Of a stretch of 64,000 nucleotides of DNA, positions 1 to 11,290 are shown piece after piece (within the stretch, counting starts at the first letter, position 1; every line of letters starts with the position of its first letter). The stretch covers positions 310,001 through 374,000 of the forward strand of contig JAKZHN010000014.1 of NCBI GenBank assembly GCA_037179335.1. Reading direction: 5' to 3'. The stretch is from Cyclaneusma minus (taxonomy: Eukaryota; Ascomycota; Leotiomycetes; Marthamycetales; Marthamycetaceae). Position numbers and translations under genes: made by a program. The notes below the pieces were generated by a model. It saw only the letters and a list, made by a program, of their open reading frames with translations, ran no database searches and was not told the DNA's origin.

Positions 1-2
1 CG

Positions 3-665
3 TTGGTATCCCCAACATACCTTGACAGAGCAAACGCAGAGATCTCGACCCTTCGCGACGGCTACGTGGATCTCAGCACACATTGCATTGCCAAATTTGC
101 CCAGCTCATCTTCGCCGTCGACTTCCGCCCCGTCATCCCCGACATTTTCACGCCAAAGTGGTATTCCACCAACACAGTCAAACAAATGGTCGTCACCTTT
201 GAAGAATACGTCGGCGATTACAAGCGTGTCCTCCACCACTCGCTTGTCGACATCTTCATCGAGGAAATGGCCGACGAACTCTTAATCCGCTACCTCTCCT
301 GCGTGCGCAACAAGAACGCCAAATTCCGGCGCTCTGAGCCCTTCCAAGACAAGATGTTCAACGACGTCGCGACGGCCTTCGAGTTCTTCAGCAACGTGCC
401 GGGACCCGAGACGGGCGATGCGATTAAGGCGAAGTGGCGTGTGGTGGAAGCGTTTTCGCAGCTGCTGCTGGCGGACAAGGCGAACGTGCCGGATGTGTTT
501 GCGCAATTCAAGATGGATTACTGGGATTTGCAGCTGAGTTGGGTCGAGGCGGTGCTGAGGGCGAGAGATGACTTTGATAGGAGCATGCTGAATGCTGTGA
601 AGGCGCGGGCGGCGCAGATTGATGTGGAGCGTGGGCCGGAGACTATCATGAGTAAGATCAAGTAG
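3..665 (+). CDS. sec6: Exocyst complex component Sec6, C-terminal part
   Basis: Only the last 220 residues are inside the window; the frame is open to the left edge, so the true start lies upstream and the first codon here is not an initiator. Sec6 is a core subunit of the octameric exocyst, which tethers secretory vesicles to the plasma membrane at growing tips. The visible part matches the C-terminal Sec6 helical-bundle domain: the stretch around residues 70-110 (DYKRVLHHSLVDIFIEE, then LLIRYLSCVRNKNAKFRR) is the most characteristic segment, followed by the helical stretch containing FAQFKMDYWDLQLSW. It ends at a TAG stop with no further intron. Family assignment is confident; it rests on recognition of the C-terminal domain only. 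Confidence 0.9.
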   Translation: MVSPTYLDRANAEISTLRDGYVDLSTHCIAKFAQLIFAVDFRPVIPDIFTPKWYSTNTVKQMVVTFEEYVGDYKRVLHHSLVDIFIEEMADELLIRYLSCVRNKNAKFRRSEPFQDKMFNDVATAFEFFSNVPGPETGDAIKAKWRVVEAFSQLLLADKANVPDVFAQFKMDYWDLQLSWVEAVLRARDDFDRSMLNAVKARAAQIDVERGPETIMSKIK

Positions 666-1007
666 GCTTGTGGGTATTTTCTGTGTTTTGCAACCTGTCG
701 GTGAGGGATCGTGTATAAGGTAGTGTTTTCCCATTAGCGTGGTGTTGAGGGAGTTTACATTGTAGGTATGTTTTCAGATGTATGGACATTTTGGTGTCCT
801 CTCTTACACTCAGAGCGAGACTGTTCACCGCTGCTGTTGACCAGCCCTCCTGTAACGATAGGATCATAGAACTCAAAGAGGGTACACTCGAGGTCGAGCA
901 ACGTTCCATTATTTGCACAGTCGGGGTGACGATCCCCCGGACACCACCACATGTCTCCATCCGGGGATAGCCGTCTGCACAGTTATATGGTTTGCCTTTT
1001 CGAGAGC

Positions 1008-1507
1008 TACAGTGGGGCGACAAAAGTCTGCACCCCCTTCCGTGGCAGTACTCAGCTATTGGGTTGTTAAGTAGTATTCCCAATTACTGTGGATATTTCC
1101 AATTATTATGAATATTCCCAATTACTGTAGATATTCCCAATTACTGTGAATTTCCCAATTACTGAGGACATTCCCAATTACTAAGGATATTCTTGATTTT
1201 TGAGGATATTCAAAATTACTGTGGATACTCCGAATCACTAAGAATATTTTTAATTTTTAAGGATATTCTTAATTATTATGGATATTCCCAATCACAAAGG
1301 TTATTCTCAATTACTGTAGATATTCCCAATTATTGTGAAATGTGAATTTCCCAATTACTGAGGACATTGCCAATTACTGAGGATATTCTTGATCTTTGAG
1401 GATATTCAAAATTACTGTGGATATTCCCAATCACTGTGGATATACCCGATGACCGGGGATATTCCTAATTATTGAAGGGGGGTTCAGACTTTTGTCGCAT
1501 AACTGTA
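1008..1507. mobile_element. TIR-bounded element filled with a degenerate ~20-base repeat
   Basis: Both ends carry the same inverted terminal sequence of about 33 bases: TACAGT, then GCGACAAAAGTCTG, then a C-run (left 1008-1040, right 1474-1507 in reverse complement), each bordered by TA. TA target sites and CAGT...CAAAAGT ends are typical of Tc1/mariner-type elements. The interior has no ORF; from about 1075 to 1470 it is a head-to-tail array of a degenerate unit of roughly 18-22 bases whose core reads GATATTCCCAATTACTG. It is therefore best read as a non-autonomous (MITE-like) element whose interior is a minisatellite. The transposase that would move it is not in the window. Confidence 0.65.
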
Positions 1508-1609
1508 CAAATGCTGAACTACTTGAGCGAAGCTACATGGTGTCGTCACCCAGTAAAATCCTGACGCACTTCCATCTGAGAACGAGATTGTCCTTCCTTC
1601 TAGCATTTC

Positions 1610-1810
1610 TACTTGCCTGGATTGCTCGGAATAACTTGGAGATTTCCTAATCACCTGGGTTGCTGTTGGCAGTTGGATAACTGTCGTCTTTCGTATTTGG
1701 TTTTCTTTTAATGATTTGGACTTTTCGTGATTACTTAGAACTCTGCCAATTACTTAGAACTCTGTCAAGCATTTGGATTCCTCCTAATTTTTTGGATTCG
1801 GAAGTGTGTC
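1610..1810. repeat. Second degenerate ~20-base repeat array
   Basis: A weaker array resembling the one inside 1008-1507: spaced copies of ATTACTTAGAACTCTGCC, TTTGGATTCCTCC and related words recur about every 20-21 bases. I found no terminal inverted repeats around it. Confidence 0.4.
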
Positions 1811-3768
1811 AGGAGTTTCTTGGCGAGCTAGTTTGACATCGATGGCTCCAGCACGGCGTTCCCGCGGAAAGCATCAAAGCGGACGTTCCATTATTAGTCG
1901 GCTTGATGTCAAGTCTGGAAGATTACTAGCTCCCGCTAGTCACCACTCACCGTGGCTTAGAACTTAGGGCTGAAAACGATGGAACATTCTTAGAAGACTC
2001 TACATGTACTTAGTACTGAAGCAAGCACGAGGTAGGGGATAGGAGAACATTTCTGGACTACAGCTGCCGCTTCAGAAGAACCGAGTCACATCCAAGTAGG
2101 CCGGACGCAGCTCAGGGAATGACTATAACCTCTAACGACTTGGATTTGCAGGAGAATATAGGGATCACAGCAAGACCTTTCTCCGTCGGAAAGCGATTGG
2201 CCATTCGGTCTTAGGGCTTAGACTCCAGGATATAGGAAGGAGAGGGACTCGAGGGAACCAGGATCACGGCTGAATTAGCTCGAACCGGCGTGGTACGAGT
2301 CGATGGAGTGGGCCACTGGTGGTAGTGCAATTGGACCGTTTCGTCCCTCCTCATGCACCCCGCAAATGGCTCGAAGCGCCTTCCATCTTGGCAGCGTGGC
2401 TTGCATCACGATGCAAAGAATGATGGCGTACATGATGGCGGAGTCGAGAGGCAAAACTTGGAGACATGGGAGATCGAGGCCGAAGAGAGCTAAGAAACAG
2501 GGAAGAAGCGGCATATCTGAGAAGGCCTATGCACATGTGAACGAGATATCGTGAGATCGAAAGGATTCCGTGGGTTGCGGAGTCCTGGAACTGGGAGAGG
2601 CTACACGGGCGGTGGCCGTGAAGCTTTCAATGTTCGCTCCCTTCTTTGCTGTAGTAGAGTTGTTAGTTGTTCATCAATAATGTCCTGCCAGCAATAGGCT
2701 GTTTGATGTTTGGCATTTGTGCTTTCTGGTCGTGGAACACGCAGAGGAATAGAAGGACTGAGGTGAACTGCACTTGAAGGAGCAGCTTAGGGTCGATGGA
2801 CCCAGAGGCGCTGTCCAGTTGTCCATGGGCCTTTGAGTATCAGTGTTTCAGTCCAAAAATCAATCGCCAACCCAAGCCAGCTTCGTATTGTCCGCGGAGG
2901 CCGGTCCATCGGCTGATGTCTCATCGAGCCACCATGTAACAGACTCGACAATATATACCACGCCAGGGCTATTTTAAAGCACAGGCCTGGCGTCGGCGAG
3001 CAGTTAGTACAGGTTAGGCTCGAAAGAGGCAGATTGAGGCCTGCGTGTTAGGCCCCGGACTAGCTCGACCCCGAGCCCGCCGCCTCATTCCACAACGACA
3101 CCGGACAGCCATAGCCGCGACAACTGCTCTCGCGGACTCCAATGTCCAGTGCTCTCTTACTCTCGCTCCCTTCTGCCCTGCCCGCTCGTCGGTATCATCC
3201 CTTTCGCAGCCTCCACATCTCCATCTCCGGGCGTCGGCTTCATAAGTACTAGCCACACCCTTCGTCGCCGGGCTCGTGTGCCTTGAACCTTTTCCCTTCC
3301 CCGCTCCTGCAACAAAAGCCATATTGACCTCCCCACCTCTCCCTCACTCCGCGCTCTCTTCGACTCCACTCCTTCACTCCACTGCGCGTCTGCTTCTCCC
3401 GAACCCTGACCCGCCCTACTCAAACTTCACTTCACCTCACCTCTGCTCTACGCCGATCACTATGGGTGGCGCATAGCAAAACCACTCCAACCCCACCACA
3501 TCCTCACGAACCTCACATCGAAAGCGAGTCAACGCACTCGTGCGGCGGATACCCACCCAAGACGAACCTGTGCTCTCGATATTCGACTTCTTCACCTGGG
3601 ATCCTTCCTGCCACCAGGCGCCTTCAGCAATTCGATTTACCAAAGCTCCGCCGGGCTACTTCATCCTCACCGGCTCCCCGGCATCTTGACGACTCCCAGT
3701 GCCTAGTTCATTTACTAGCAAAGCTTCGAGCTTCCCATTTTACTTCATTTCCTCATACCGTTGTCGCA

Positions 3769-6624
3769 ATGAACCATACCGCGTCGAAAGCAGCTTCCGC
3801 TGCCAAAGCAGGCCAATCGCACATCTCGGCGCCTGCGAGCAATCCGTCCCTCCTCCTCGACAAGTTGAGCGTCCGACGCTCGACACCCGACTCGGAAGCC
3901 CTGGCCAGCTCTGATGATGAGCTTGAACTGCACCGACAGGACAGCCAGCAATCGACAGTCGTGTTGCAGAAGCCGACTAGACGAGCGTCGTGGCTCAACG
4001 ATACCTCCCAAGCAGTGGCACCAAGGAAGAACTCATTTGCCAGCAGTTCAATGTCTCCAACGGCTTCTCATCCCTCTACACCGGCAGCTGAAGCCGGAAC
4101 TTGGTCTTCGGGATTACCGGCCGCTTCTGCCGGGGGCTTGACCCGTCCGCATCCCGCTCCTCCCTCACTTACTTGGGGAACTGGAATATGGAATAATGAC
4201 TCTCGAAAAGACCCTCCGTCCAGGCTCACAGAAGTTCTGCCGTCGCCCACCTCTCTTTACCCTCCGGGCTCGAATGGTAGCTTCTTCGGTTCTGACGGCG
4301 GTTCGCAGCCGTCTCTACTGTCGCGTGACCACCAACAGAACCCCACCTTGCCTTTCGCCATACCCTTACATCCCACCCCTAAGACTTACAGATCGCAGTC
4401 GTACTCGGTTGGCCAATTAGATCCTGACACGCCAACGGTCGGTGCAGGTCCACCCGGTTCCTCGGCGTTCAGTGGACGTGCAAGGCCTTCACAGCATTCT
4501 GGCCTCCAGCATCGACCATCGAGACCCAGTATGCTGAGTGAAATGACAAACGATAGCGGACAATTGGAAAAGCTGAAGGAGATTGACGATGACGATGACA
4601 ACGCGCATGAGAGTCCAACAGCCCCCGCCCAGCAACAGTCAGCGGAAGCAAAAACGATTGAAATGCTTGCTCGCGAGAATGCAATGCTACGACAACAACA
4701 GTATAACAACTCGCGCCTGCGACCGCGAAACGCTTCTGTGTCGTCCAGCTTGTACCCGACGGGTAACGGCTATGGTATTCCAGGTCTTCTTCCTGAAGAA
4801 TCCGACTATGCCATCGATGAACTGGATGAGATTGCAGAGCTGCATGAAAATGCCAACAAAGGAATGCTTGGGCGAAGGCTGAGCGAGTGGGGCCCTGGTC
4901 AGGGAGCGAAACTAGCTGCCTATATGTCTGTCCAGGACCGTAAGCTTGAGAGTGTCAGGAAGCCTTATTGGCAGAGCTCCCTCGGTTTTGGTGGTCTCGC
5001 AGATATACCTCAGAGTAGACGGCATTCGTTTGCTGATATTCCAACTCGCCAGGGCTCGGTGAGCTCCATTGGTGAACCGGTAGCTGCTTCGAGCGGTATC
5101 CAGGAGAGCGTGGCGGGCAAAGAAAACAACACTCGCTATCAGGACGGGGCGGCTTATCCGATGAATGATCACGGTAAGGAAATCTTAGTGCTTTCAGCCG
5201 ATCCTACCTAATTCTTCTGGCAATTGGCGTACCGGGTATCATTTATCAACCTATCTTGACTAACATGCTTTCGCAATAGCAGCAGCGTACTTCGGTGGCG
5301 GTGCTGTCTTGAATCGACAGCCAGACGCATACGGAGCAGCGTTTCCGCAGTCGGCATATCCCTCATACCCGTCGAATCCCGCTTTCGATGTTGGCCGCGC
5401 TACATCTCCACATCATTCCATGTATGGCATGGCCCAGCCTCGCCAAACCCAACTGCTTTACCTTGTCCTTTTCAAGTGTTCGCGAGCGGATGTGTTCTAT
5501 GTGCAAGAAGGCACTGGACTCACTGTCAAGCCTGGTGATCTCGTCATTGTGGAAGCCGACCGTGGCACTGATCTCGGTACTGTTGCTGAAGACAAGATCG
5601 ATTGGGTGCATGCAAAGGAGCTGAAGGAGCAGTACGCCGAGGAACACTACAAATGGCTCATGATGTACTCGCAAACTTCCGCTGGTACCGCGGACGGAAC
5701 TGGCGCAGGGCTCATGGCTGCGTCAAACGGACTCCAGGGAAGTGCGATTGGAGGCATGGGACCCCCAACTCAGCACGGAATGCAGGATCCCAATCCCGGA
5801 GAGTTGAAACCCAAGGTAATCAAGCGCCTCGCGCAGAGCCATGAGATACAGGCTCTGCGTGATAAAGAAGGCAATGAAGCTAAGGCGAAGAGAGTGTGCA
5901 TGCAAAAGGTGAAAGAGCATGGCTTGCACATGGAGATCCTCGATGCAGAATTCCAAATGTACGTTCTTCTTTCAAACGCTCGAGTCTAGATGACTAATTG
6001 TGATGTAGGGACTTCAAGAAGCTCACATTCTACTACTACGCCCAATCCTATGTCAACTTTAACCCTCTTGTCACAGACCTATTCAGGGTCTACAAAACCA
6101 GAATCTGGATGTCGGCAATCAACCCGGCATCGTTCGCCAGCCCTGGAATTGGACTGCAAGCTCCCAGCGGTATAGGCCCAGGTGCCGTAGGCGTCACTAG
6201 GAATTCGCATGGCGAGCGACGCCAGACTCCAAACCGCGACCAGTCGGACTATGGCGGTCTGACACAAACTCCTCTCGCCTACCCTGGTGGCTATGGACCA
6301 CTGGCGACCGCCCCTGACAGGGCTGGCAATCCATCGTCGTATCCATCGCATTCGTTCCCCTATGGATACTCGCCTTTCGCAGCTGCTCCACGCAGCGCCG
6401 CCATGCCTGTAAGCGGCTACCCACCAAGCATGATACAACAGATTGACCACTTCACTGGCTTTATGTCTCCCGGTGATTATCAATCTGGTCTTGGTCGATT
6501 CCCGTCGCCGCAAAGCTCTGGTCTTTCCCGCGAGACAGGCGAATATGGGAGGCAAGAACCTGCGTCTACTCGGGGCGGCGGATGTGTCAGTTCGTTCCAA
6601 GGCCTCTCACTCAACGCTCCATAG
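3769..6624 (+). CDS. PSP1 C-terminal domain protein
   Basis: Three exons: 3769-5173, 5280-5958, 6009-6624; 899 residues. The start is the first ATG of a frame that is open further upstream without an ATG. Residues 1 to about 520 are low-complexity, rich in Ser/Pro/Gln, with a short acidic Asp run. Residues about 525-730 form the conserved PSP1 domain (LLYLVLFKCSRADVFYV, then KPGDLVIVEADRGTDLGTV, ending KLTFYYYAQSYVNFNPLV), the region shared with yeast Psp1 (a suppressor of DNA polymerase alpha mutations) and bacterial PSP1-domain proteins. The tail is again Ser/Pro/Gly/Tyr-rich. The second intron acceptor is a repeated CAG (5278-5285), so spliced forms could differ by one or two alanines. Cellular role in filamentous fungi is not established. 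Confidence 0.88.
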
Positions 6625-7685
6625 TTAAAGGATCTCGCGGTCCGTCGATCGGCTCATCACTCGGAGAGCTCCAGTTGTTGCCATCTATCTGATTTGGCTC
6701 TCTGTGCTTTGGGCGGGTCCGATACGACGTCTCATGAGCTGTTCCACCTCATGATCCCGCCTGCGCCCGGTTACGGCATGGTTGACGCTAGGCAAGCAAT
6801 CTGAAAGTCTTTGCAGCCTCCTCGTACTCTCTTTCTTTTCTGGCTGGAAGTAATACCTCTCCTTGGACGTTTCTGGCCGAAGCATGATTGAACGGGCGTT
6901 TACGGTTCTTTCCTTCCACAGTTCGTACTCATGATGACGAACGTACGCGAACATAGCGATCTGATCCTGCGATCTGATCTTGCGATTCGGGGGGCACAAC
7001 AGCATCAGCATTTCGATTCAAACGGGTGCAAAATTGCAGGAGACGCCGGCTTTGTCGACTAGCGGTCACACCGTTGAGAACTTAGCCATCCATCAACGTT
7101 CCTCGTGGCTTGACATCTTGCAGCACTTGGCGTCATCTTTCACTTCAGTTGTCATATTTCGGGGCGGGTTGGTTCTTTCACCAGATGGGTTTGTTTCCAT
7201 CGATTCGGCGATTTGTTTACTTGTATTTTGAGCCTACTGCCCGGCTGAAGCTGGCGGCTGGACTCGCTTGCTAATACTTTTCTCTTCTTTGCAAATATGG
7301 GTCAAATCATGGGGTAGTAAAAACTTCAGAGACAGCACTGGGAACAGGAAAGAAAATGGTTGGCACGGGAAGGATCAAGAAAGACAGACAGAAAGAGAGC
7401 AAGTCGTTCGTTTTTTTCCCGCGCAGATGAGGAGTCTACGGGATCTGGGCACTGGGCACTGGGATACTCGGCTTTCTTGCATCGTTGACTGCTGGCGCCA
7501 CTGGTTTTACCGGTAGCTGCGAAAGCAAAGGTCATGGGTGGGAATGGGTCTAGATCAAAATCATATACTCGAGCATGTTTCACGGCAAGCAGAATCCAAA
7601 GGAGCGCAGCATGCTTATAAAAGTGATTGACGTATGGTGGCTGCGAAGGTCAATGCTGATTAGGCATCTTCAAGAGGTGCTGTGG

Positions 7686-7710
7686 TTTAGACTTTTGTCC
7701 CATAAGTGTA
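7686..7710. repeat. Solo terminal inverted repeat
   Basis: TTAGACTTTTGTCCCATAAG followed by TGTA matches the right end of the element at 1008-1507 (which reads CAGACTTTTGTCGCATAAC). The bases beyond it (ACAT..TTGAACT..CTTGA) also resemble those beyond the first element, so the homologous unit may extend past the TIR. I found no matching left end upstream, so this is a relic or a truncated copy. Confidence 0.45.
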
Positions 7711-7733
7711 CATTTGAACTCCTTGACTCCATC

Positions 7734-7956
7734 TACAGTGGGAGGAAAAAAGTCTTAATACAGTCTGCAATTTTCAAATAATTGTGGATATTCCAAATAA
7801 CCAGGAGTATTCCCAATAACTTGGAATGTCCCAGATTATTTGGAATATTTTAAAGCACCTGGCATATCGCTAGGCACTGGGAATATTTCTGGTTATTTGG
7901 GATATCCGCAATTATTCGGAGACTGTAGCCGTATTCACTTTTTTCCACCCACTGTA
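7734..7956. mobile_element. Short TIR element with internal ~20-base repeats
   Basis: About 223 bases, bounded by inverted repeats that start TACAGTGGG(A/T)GGAAAAAAGT on both sides (left from 7734, right ending 7956) and are bordered by TA. A second match (CTACAGTC/ACAGTCTGCAA) lies just inside each end. The interior (about 7775-7925) is a degenerate array of units like GGAATATTCCCAATAACTT. It has the same architecture as the 1008-1507 element but diverged ends, so it is a second member of the same kind of element. It has no coding capacity. Confidence 0.6.
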
Positions 7957-8160
7957 TCTCAGAGACAGAGTTCTTGACGCCGAACACACACGGAAGAGCA
8001 AGCGCAGAAGGGGCAGGCACGACGGGGGCTAGCGCAGTCACATGACCTCCAGCGGCTTCCCTCCATCTATCTTCATTTCTGACTTCCCCCACACTTCGGA
8101 CTGAATCCACGCTGCCATCATCCAACACTGCCAGCTCGCCTTCCGCCGTCCTCGTCCAAC

Positions 8161-9296
8161 ATGGCTCCCCAAGAGGCACCGAAACGCAAACCGAAAGGTC
8201 AGTATAATACCAGTAGCTGACAAATAGCTGCCCTTCATCGCCGCTAGATGCATCGGACGCTCTCTCTGACCTTCGATACTCAGGGACGGCCAAATCTACT
8301 CGCGGCAAAGCGACGAAGCTCACCGCTACGAGCGCGCCAGGAGCATCTCAATTGCCCCTGGATGTTGACAATGATGCCGGCCATGATTCTGCCGACGATG
8401 ACGATGATGACGATGAAGTGATCCATAAGAAGAAAGCACCGACTCGAGAGAAAAAGGCCAGCAAGAAAGCTGCCGATGAGATCGAGGAGCATAGCGTAGG
8501 AGCCAATGACGAGTAAGTGGTCTTACTTTTGAACACATGTCCTTGTGAGAGCATGTGTGCTGAGATACAGTTCTTGATAGGAATCCTGCCAAAAAGTCAA
8601 AAACAAAGATGAGCAAAAAACAGAGGGCCTTTTGGGATGGATTCATGCAGAAGACGATGTTACCTGAAACGAAAGCCCTGCAAGACCTCGGCAAGAAGCT
8701 CGAGGCAGAGCAGTACGTTTCTCACCGAGACAGACTCATTCCCATCGACAGAAAACTAACCGATCGACAGGGCCGCCGACACCTCACGCTTCCGCGAAAT
8801 CTTCCGCTCAGAATACAACCAGCTCAACCCAGCCGACTGCAAGGATGATTCGTCATTGTCTGCCGGCCCTTCCGCCGGCGACCACCACAGGGAGATCAGC
8901 CAGCGCAGCAAGAGTGTCATCGCCGGCGCCGCCTCCCTCCTGGCCAAATACGACAAAGCCGCTGCGAAGCTCTCAGACTGCGCTTCACGTCTTGCCTCGG
9001 CCCCACAATCTCAAATCCATTTCACCAAGGCAGTAGAGGAGGTCAAAGATTTGCAGAAGATTGGTGCTGATATTGGAGAGAAGCTGGGTGGAAGGCTTTT
9101 GCAGCCTGGAAGCGTAGGCGCGAGCTTGGAAGATGGTACGTTAGGGCACAAAACGGAGCTTGCGCCACTGTTCTATCCAAAGACGTTAGAGCGGGCGAAG
9201 ACGGAGGGGAGCTGGGGCGAGTCGGCACATAAGATGGAAAAGGTGATGAAGAGGTTGGTGGCCATTCTTCCGGCGGAGAAGCAGTTTGCCGAGTGA
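8161..9296 (+). CDS. Lys-rich protein of unknown function
   Basis: Four exons: 8161-8197, 8284-8512, 8581-8712, 8771-9296; 307 residues, all junctions in frame. I do not recognise the family. The N-terminal third is highly charged and disordered: APKRKPKG, a run of seven Asp, then KKKAPTREKKASKK, which suggests a nuclear or nucleolar protein. From about residue 98 it becomes helical and better ordered (KKQRAFWDGFMQKTMLPETKALQDLGKKLEAEQ), and the C-terminal half (SVIAGAASLLAKYDKAAAKL through EKVMKRLVAILPAEKQFAE) looks like an amphipathic helical bundle. The shape suggests a fungal-specific conserved protein. No catalytic motif is visible. Confidence 0.7.
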
Positions 9297-10703
9297 GTTG
9301 GCACCGGGGTGAATGTTGGGAGTTCTTATTTGCCTGCCTATGTTTCCATTGTCGCTTGGGGTTGAGTGGGATATATTGCTTTATTGCTGTTCCTGGTAGT
9401 ATCATCTTTCAACTTGCTTGGGGAGCGAGGATCAAATTGCAGGACTTAGCACGGAATCAGAACCGAGAACACAAAATTAATTGCTAGATGGCTTCAGAAT
9501 AAAACATTGTATCACTCGAGTGTCCTTGGGATGGGTAGAAGTAGTAGCAAGGTCCTAGTTTTTTGTAGTCATGAGAGATATTCCTCGACGCATGACCAGA
9601 CTCCCGGGAGCTCGATATGAAGGCCATGGCAGCGTCATCGTGTATTACTCTGTTTCTCGGGCCTCGCCACTTCAGCAGTCCCTATTAGTGGAAAAAAGGG
9701 CCCACGAGTATCCCTTCTATTGCTTTCGGACCTCACTCACTTCAATTGGAGCCGGATCGCCATTTCAGGCAATTCGATCTAGTTGGCATTCGTCCAAAAA
9801 CTAGAGCAACCTAGCCAATAAGAAGAGAGTTCTCTTTGTGGCTACCCTGAAGTCCGCCTAGGGAGGTGCAGCAACCTGGTATCTATCAGGCTTGGGGGTC
9901 ACAGTGGAACGACAAGGATCAGCAGCAGGAGAGTATTCGTTGAGAGCTTCCAGAACACTAAGTAACATACTAAAGAGCCTATCACAGGCCGCCTATCTAA
10001 TGGTAACAACTTTATATACACTTGGGTCGCCGCTGTTGATGCTCGGTGGGTGCGTTGGTGAGAGCCACCGGGTCAAGTCGCATGGGGCCGGGCACTACCG
10101 AATCCTCAAGCTTTTGAGGCACCCATTGGTAAACAAACACTTGAGACATCCATTGGTAAATTGTTGAGAGGCTCCCAGCGGTAGAGGCGGCTCACACCTA
10201 AGTAGTCAAGAGGAATCCTCTGGTAAAGACGGGAATCACTGTCAAGGCAGCCTCCGGAAAACACAAAAGCGGTGACGGCGACCAATTTCAATACTTTCAG
10301 TAGCTGACATCTGCTAAAACTCATCATACAGACTTTGAGGTTCCAACATTCTATAGCAAAGTCGGGTTCTCCTCGGTTAACAGCGATGAAGGATACAGTG
10401 ATTCTAGGATCATGCGGGGCTCTGTCTAGGTCGTCAGACCAGTTCTGCGGGTAGAAACATGGGGAGAGCATGAGAGCACCAGACGGTGATATGGCCGACG
10501 TCCTCCAAAGGGTAGAACGATGGGGTGGGCCGAAAGATGTCTCCAGTGGAAAACCGGACAATGATTTAGGCTGCTCCGCGAACGATGGCAGGCCTACCCT
10601 ATTGTAGTGATGCAAGCATTTGCTTACCCCGGCCGTGACGAACTATCCACCCAGCCTCAAAGCGCCCGACGCTCATACATGCAAAAAACGAAAGCCGTGT
10701 TGC
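9297..10703. other. Gene-free stretch
   Basis: No gene found in 1.4 kb. It contains the 3' flanks of the two converging neighbours and a patch of degenerate short repeats at about 10105-10240. Bases 9909-9925 (CACAGTGG..CGACAA) faintly resemble the TIR of the 1008-1507 element. Confidence 0.45.
10105..10240. repeat. Degenerate ~25-30-base direct repeats
   Basis: Four successive imperfect copies of TTGAGGCACCCATTGGTAAA (for example 10115 and about 10141, then more diverged copies ending GGTAGAGGCGG and GGTAAAGACGG). No inverted ends were seen. Confidence 0.4.
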
Positions 10704-11290
10704 TTAAGGGTCCGCAAAGAACTTCCTGAGGAAACCTTCAGCCTCCTTGTACTCCGACTTCACGGCAACCAAACTTTCTGAAATCAGCTTCAAGCATTTT
10801 TCCTCGTCGGGCTCGTCATCGGTGCCCTCGGCATTCCTCTTCTGCCCGAAATGTTGGATCTTTTCGCAACTGTCCTTGACTTTGGTTAGGCCCAGGGTTG
10901 CCGATGAACCTTTCAGGAAATGGCCTAGGGATGAGAGTTTCGCCAAGTCCTTGGCTTCTCTGTGAGAATGGTCATATCAGCAGCTGAAGATGAAGGGAAG
11001 CACAGATATGCTGGTGGATCAACATACAGGGCGTCGTCCATATCTGTAAAGGTCTGCTCGGCCTGGTCGAAGAAGCCGAAGACAATGGACTTGGAAAATT
11101 CACGGTCTTCGTCATCGTCGTCCATCTCTAGAATCTGGTCGAATACGGTTCGGTCGATGGCGTCGCCCATGTCCGACAGAGACACATGGTCGGCCTCGCT
11201 CTACCACGTCGATGTTAGCCGGAGCGGGAAGGTGGTCATAGCCAGGGGAGCTCTTACGTTGGTGTCATTAGGGGCGGTCTCGCTCGGCAT
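10704..11290 (-). CDS. ypd1: Histidine-containing phosphotransfer protein Ypd1
   Basis: Three exons (minus): 11290-11258, 11200-11028, 10959-10704; 153 residues. It is a single HPt domain. The phosphorylatable histidine lies in SLGHFLKGSSATLGL, the invariant HPt signature, followed by KVKDSCEKIQHFG. The N-terminal helix TVFDQILEMDDDDEDREFSKSIVFGFFDQAEQTF is the canonical Ypd1 helix pair. Ypd1 relays phosphate from hybrid histidine kinases to the response regulators Ssk1 and Skn7, controlling HOG-pathway osmotic and oxidative stress signalling in cytoplasm and nucleus. Filamentous ascomycetes usually carry one copy. Its length is close to the yeast protein. Start ATG begins a short 33-base exon. 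Confidence 0.92.

Larger units (their letters stand above)
666..3768. other. Gene-poor tract between sec6 and the PSP1 gene
   Basis: No convincing gene is visible in about 3.1 kb. It holds an inverted-repeat element with an internal repeat array (1008-1507), a second degenerate array (about 1610-1810) and, from about 2945, the likely promoter and long leader of the PSP1 gene: a TATATA stretch at about 2951 and a strongly C/T-rich tract from about 3130 to 3770, as is common before highly expressed fungal genes. Short ORFs at 2275-2554 show no recognisable protein features. Confidence 0.5.
6625..8160. other. Gene-poor stretch with repeat elements
   Basis: No supported gene. The first part is the 3' flank of the PSP1 gene; 7686-7956 holds a lone terminal repeat and a complete short TIR element; the rest is the promoter region of the gene starting at 8161. 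ORFs here (e.g. 6980-7231, 7268-7516) have no protein-like composition. Confidence 0.5.

Noticed and set aside
1075..1470. CRISPR-like array
   Set aside because: The repeats are degenerate, contiguous and without unique spacers, in a fungal nuclear genome.
3466..3768. N-terminal extension of the PSP1 protein
   Set aside because: The frame is open but has no ATG before 3769, and the DNA is a C/T-rich leader.
9909..9940. Third TIR copy (CAGTGG..CGACAA)
   Set aside because: Similarity stops after about 14 bases and no matching inverted end was found.
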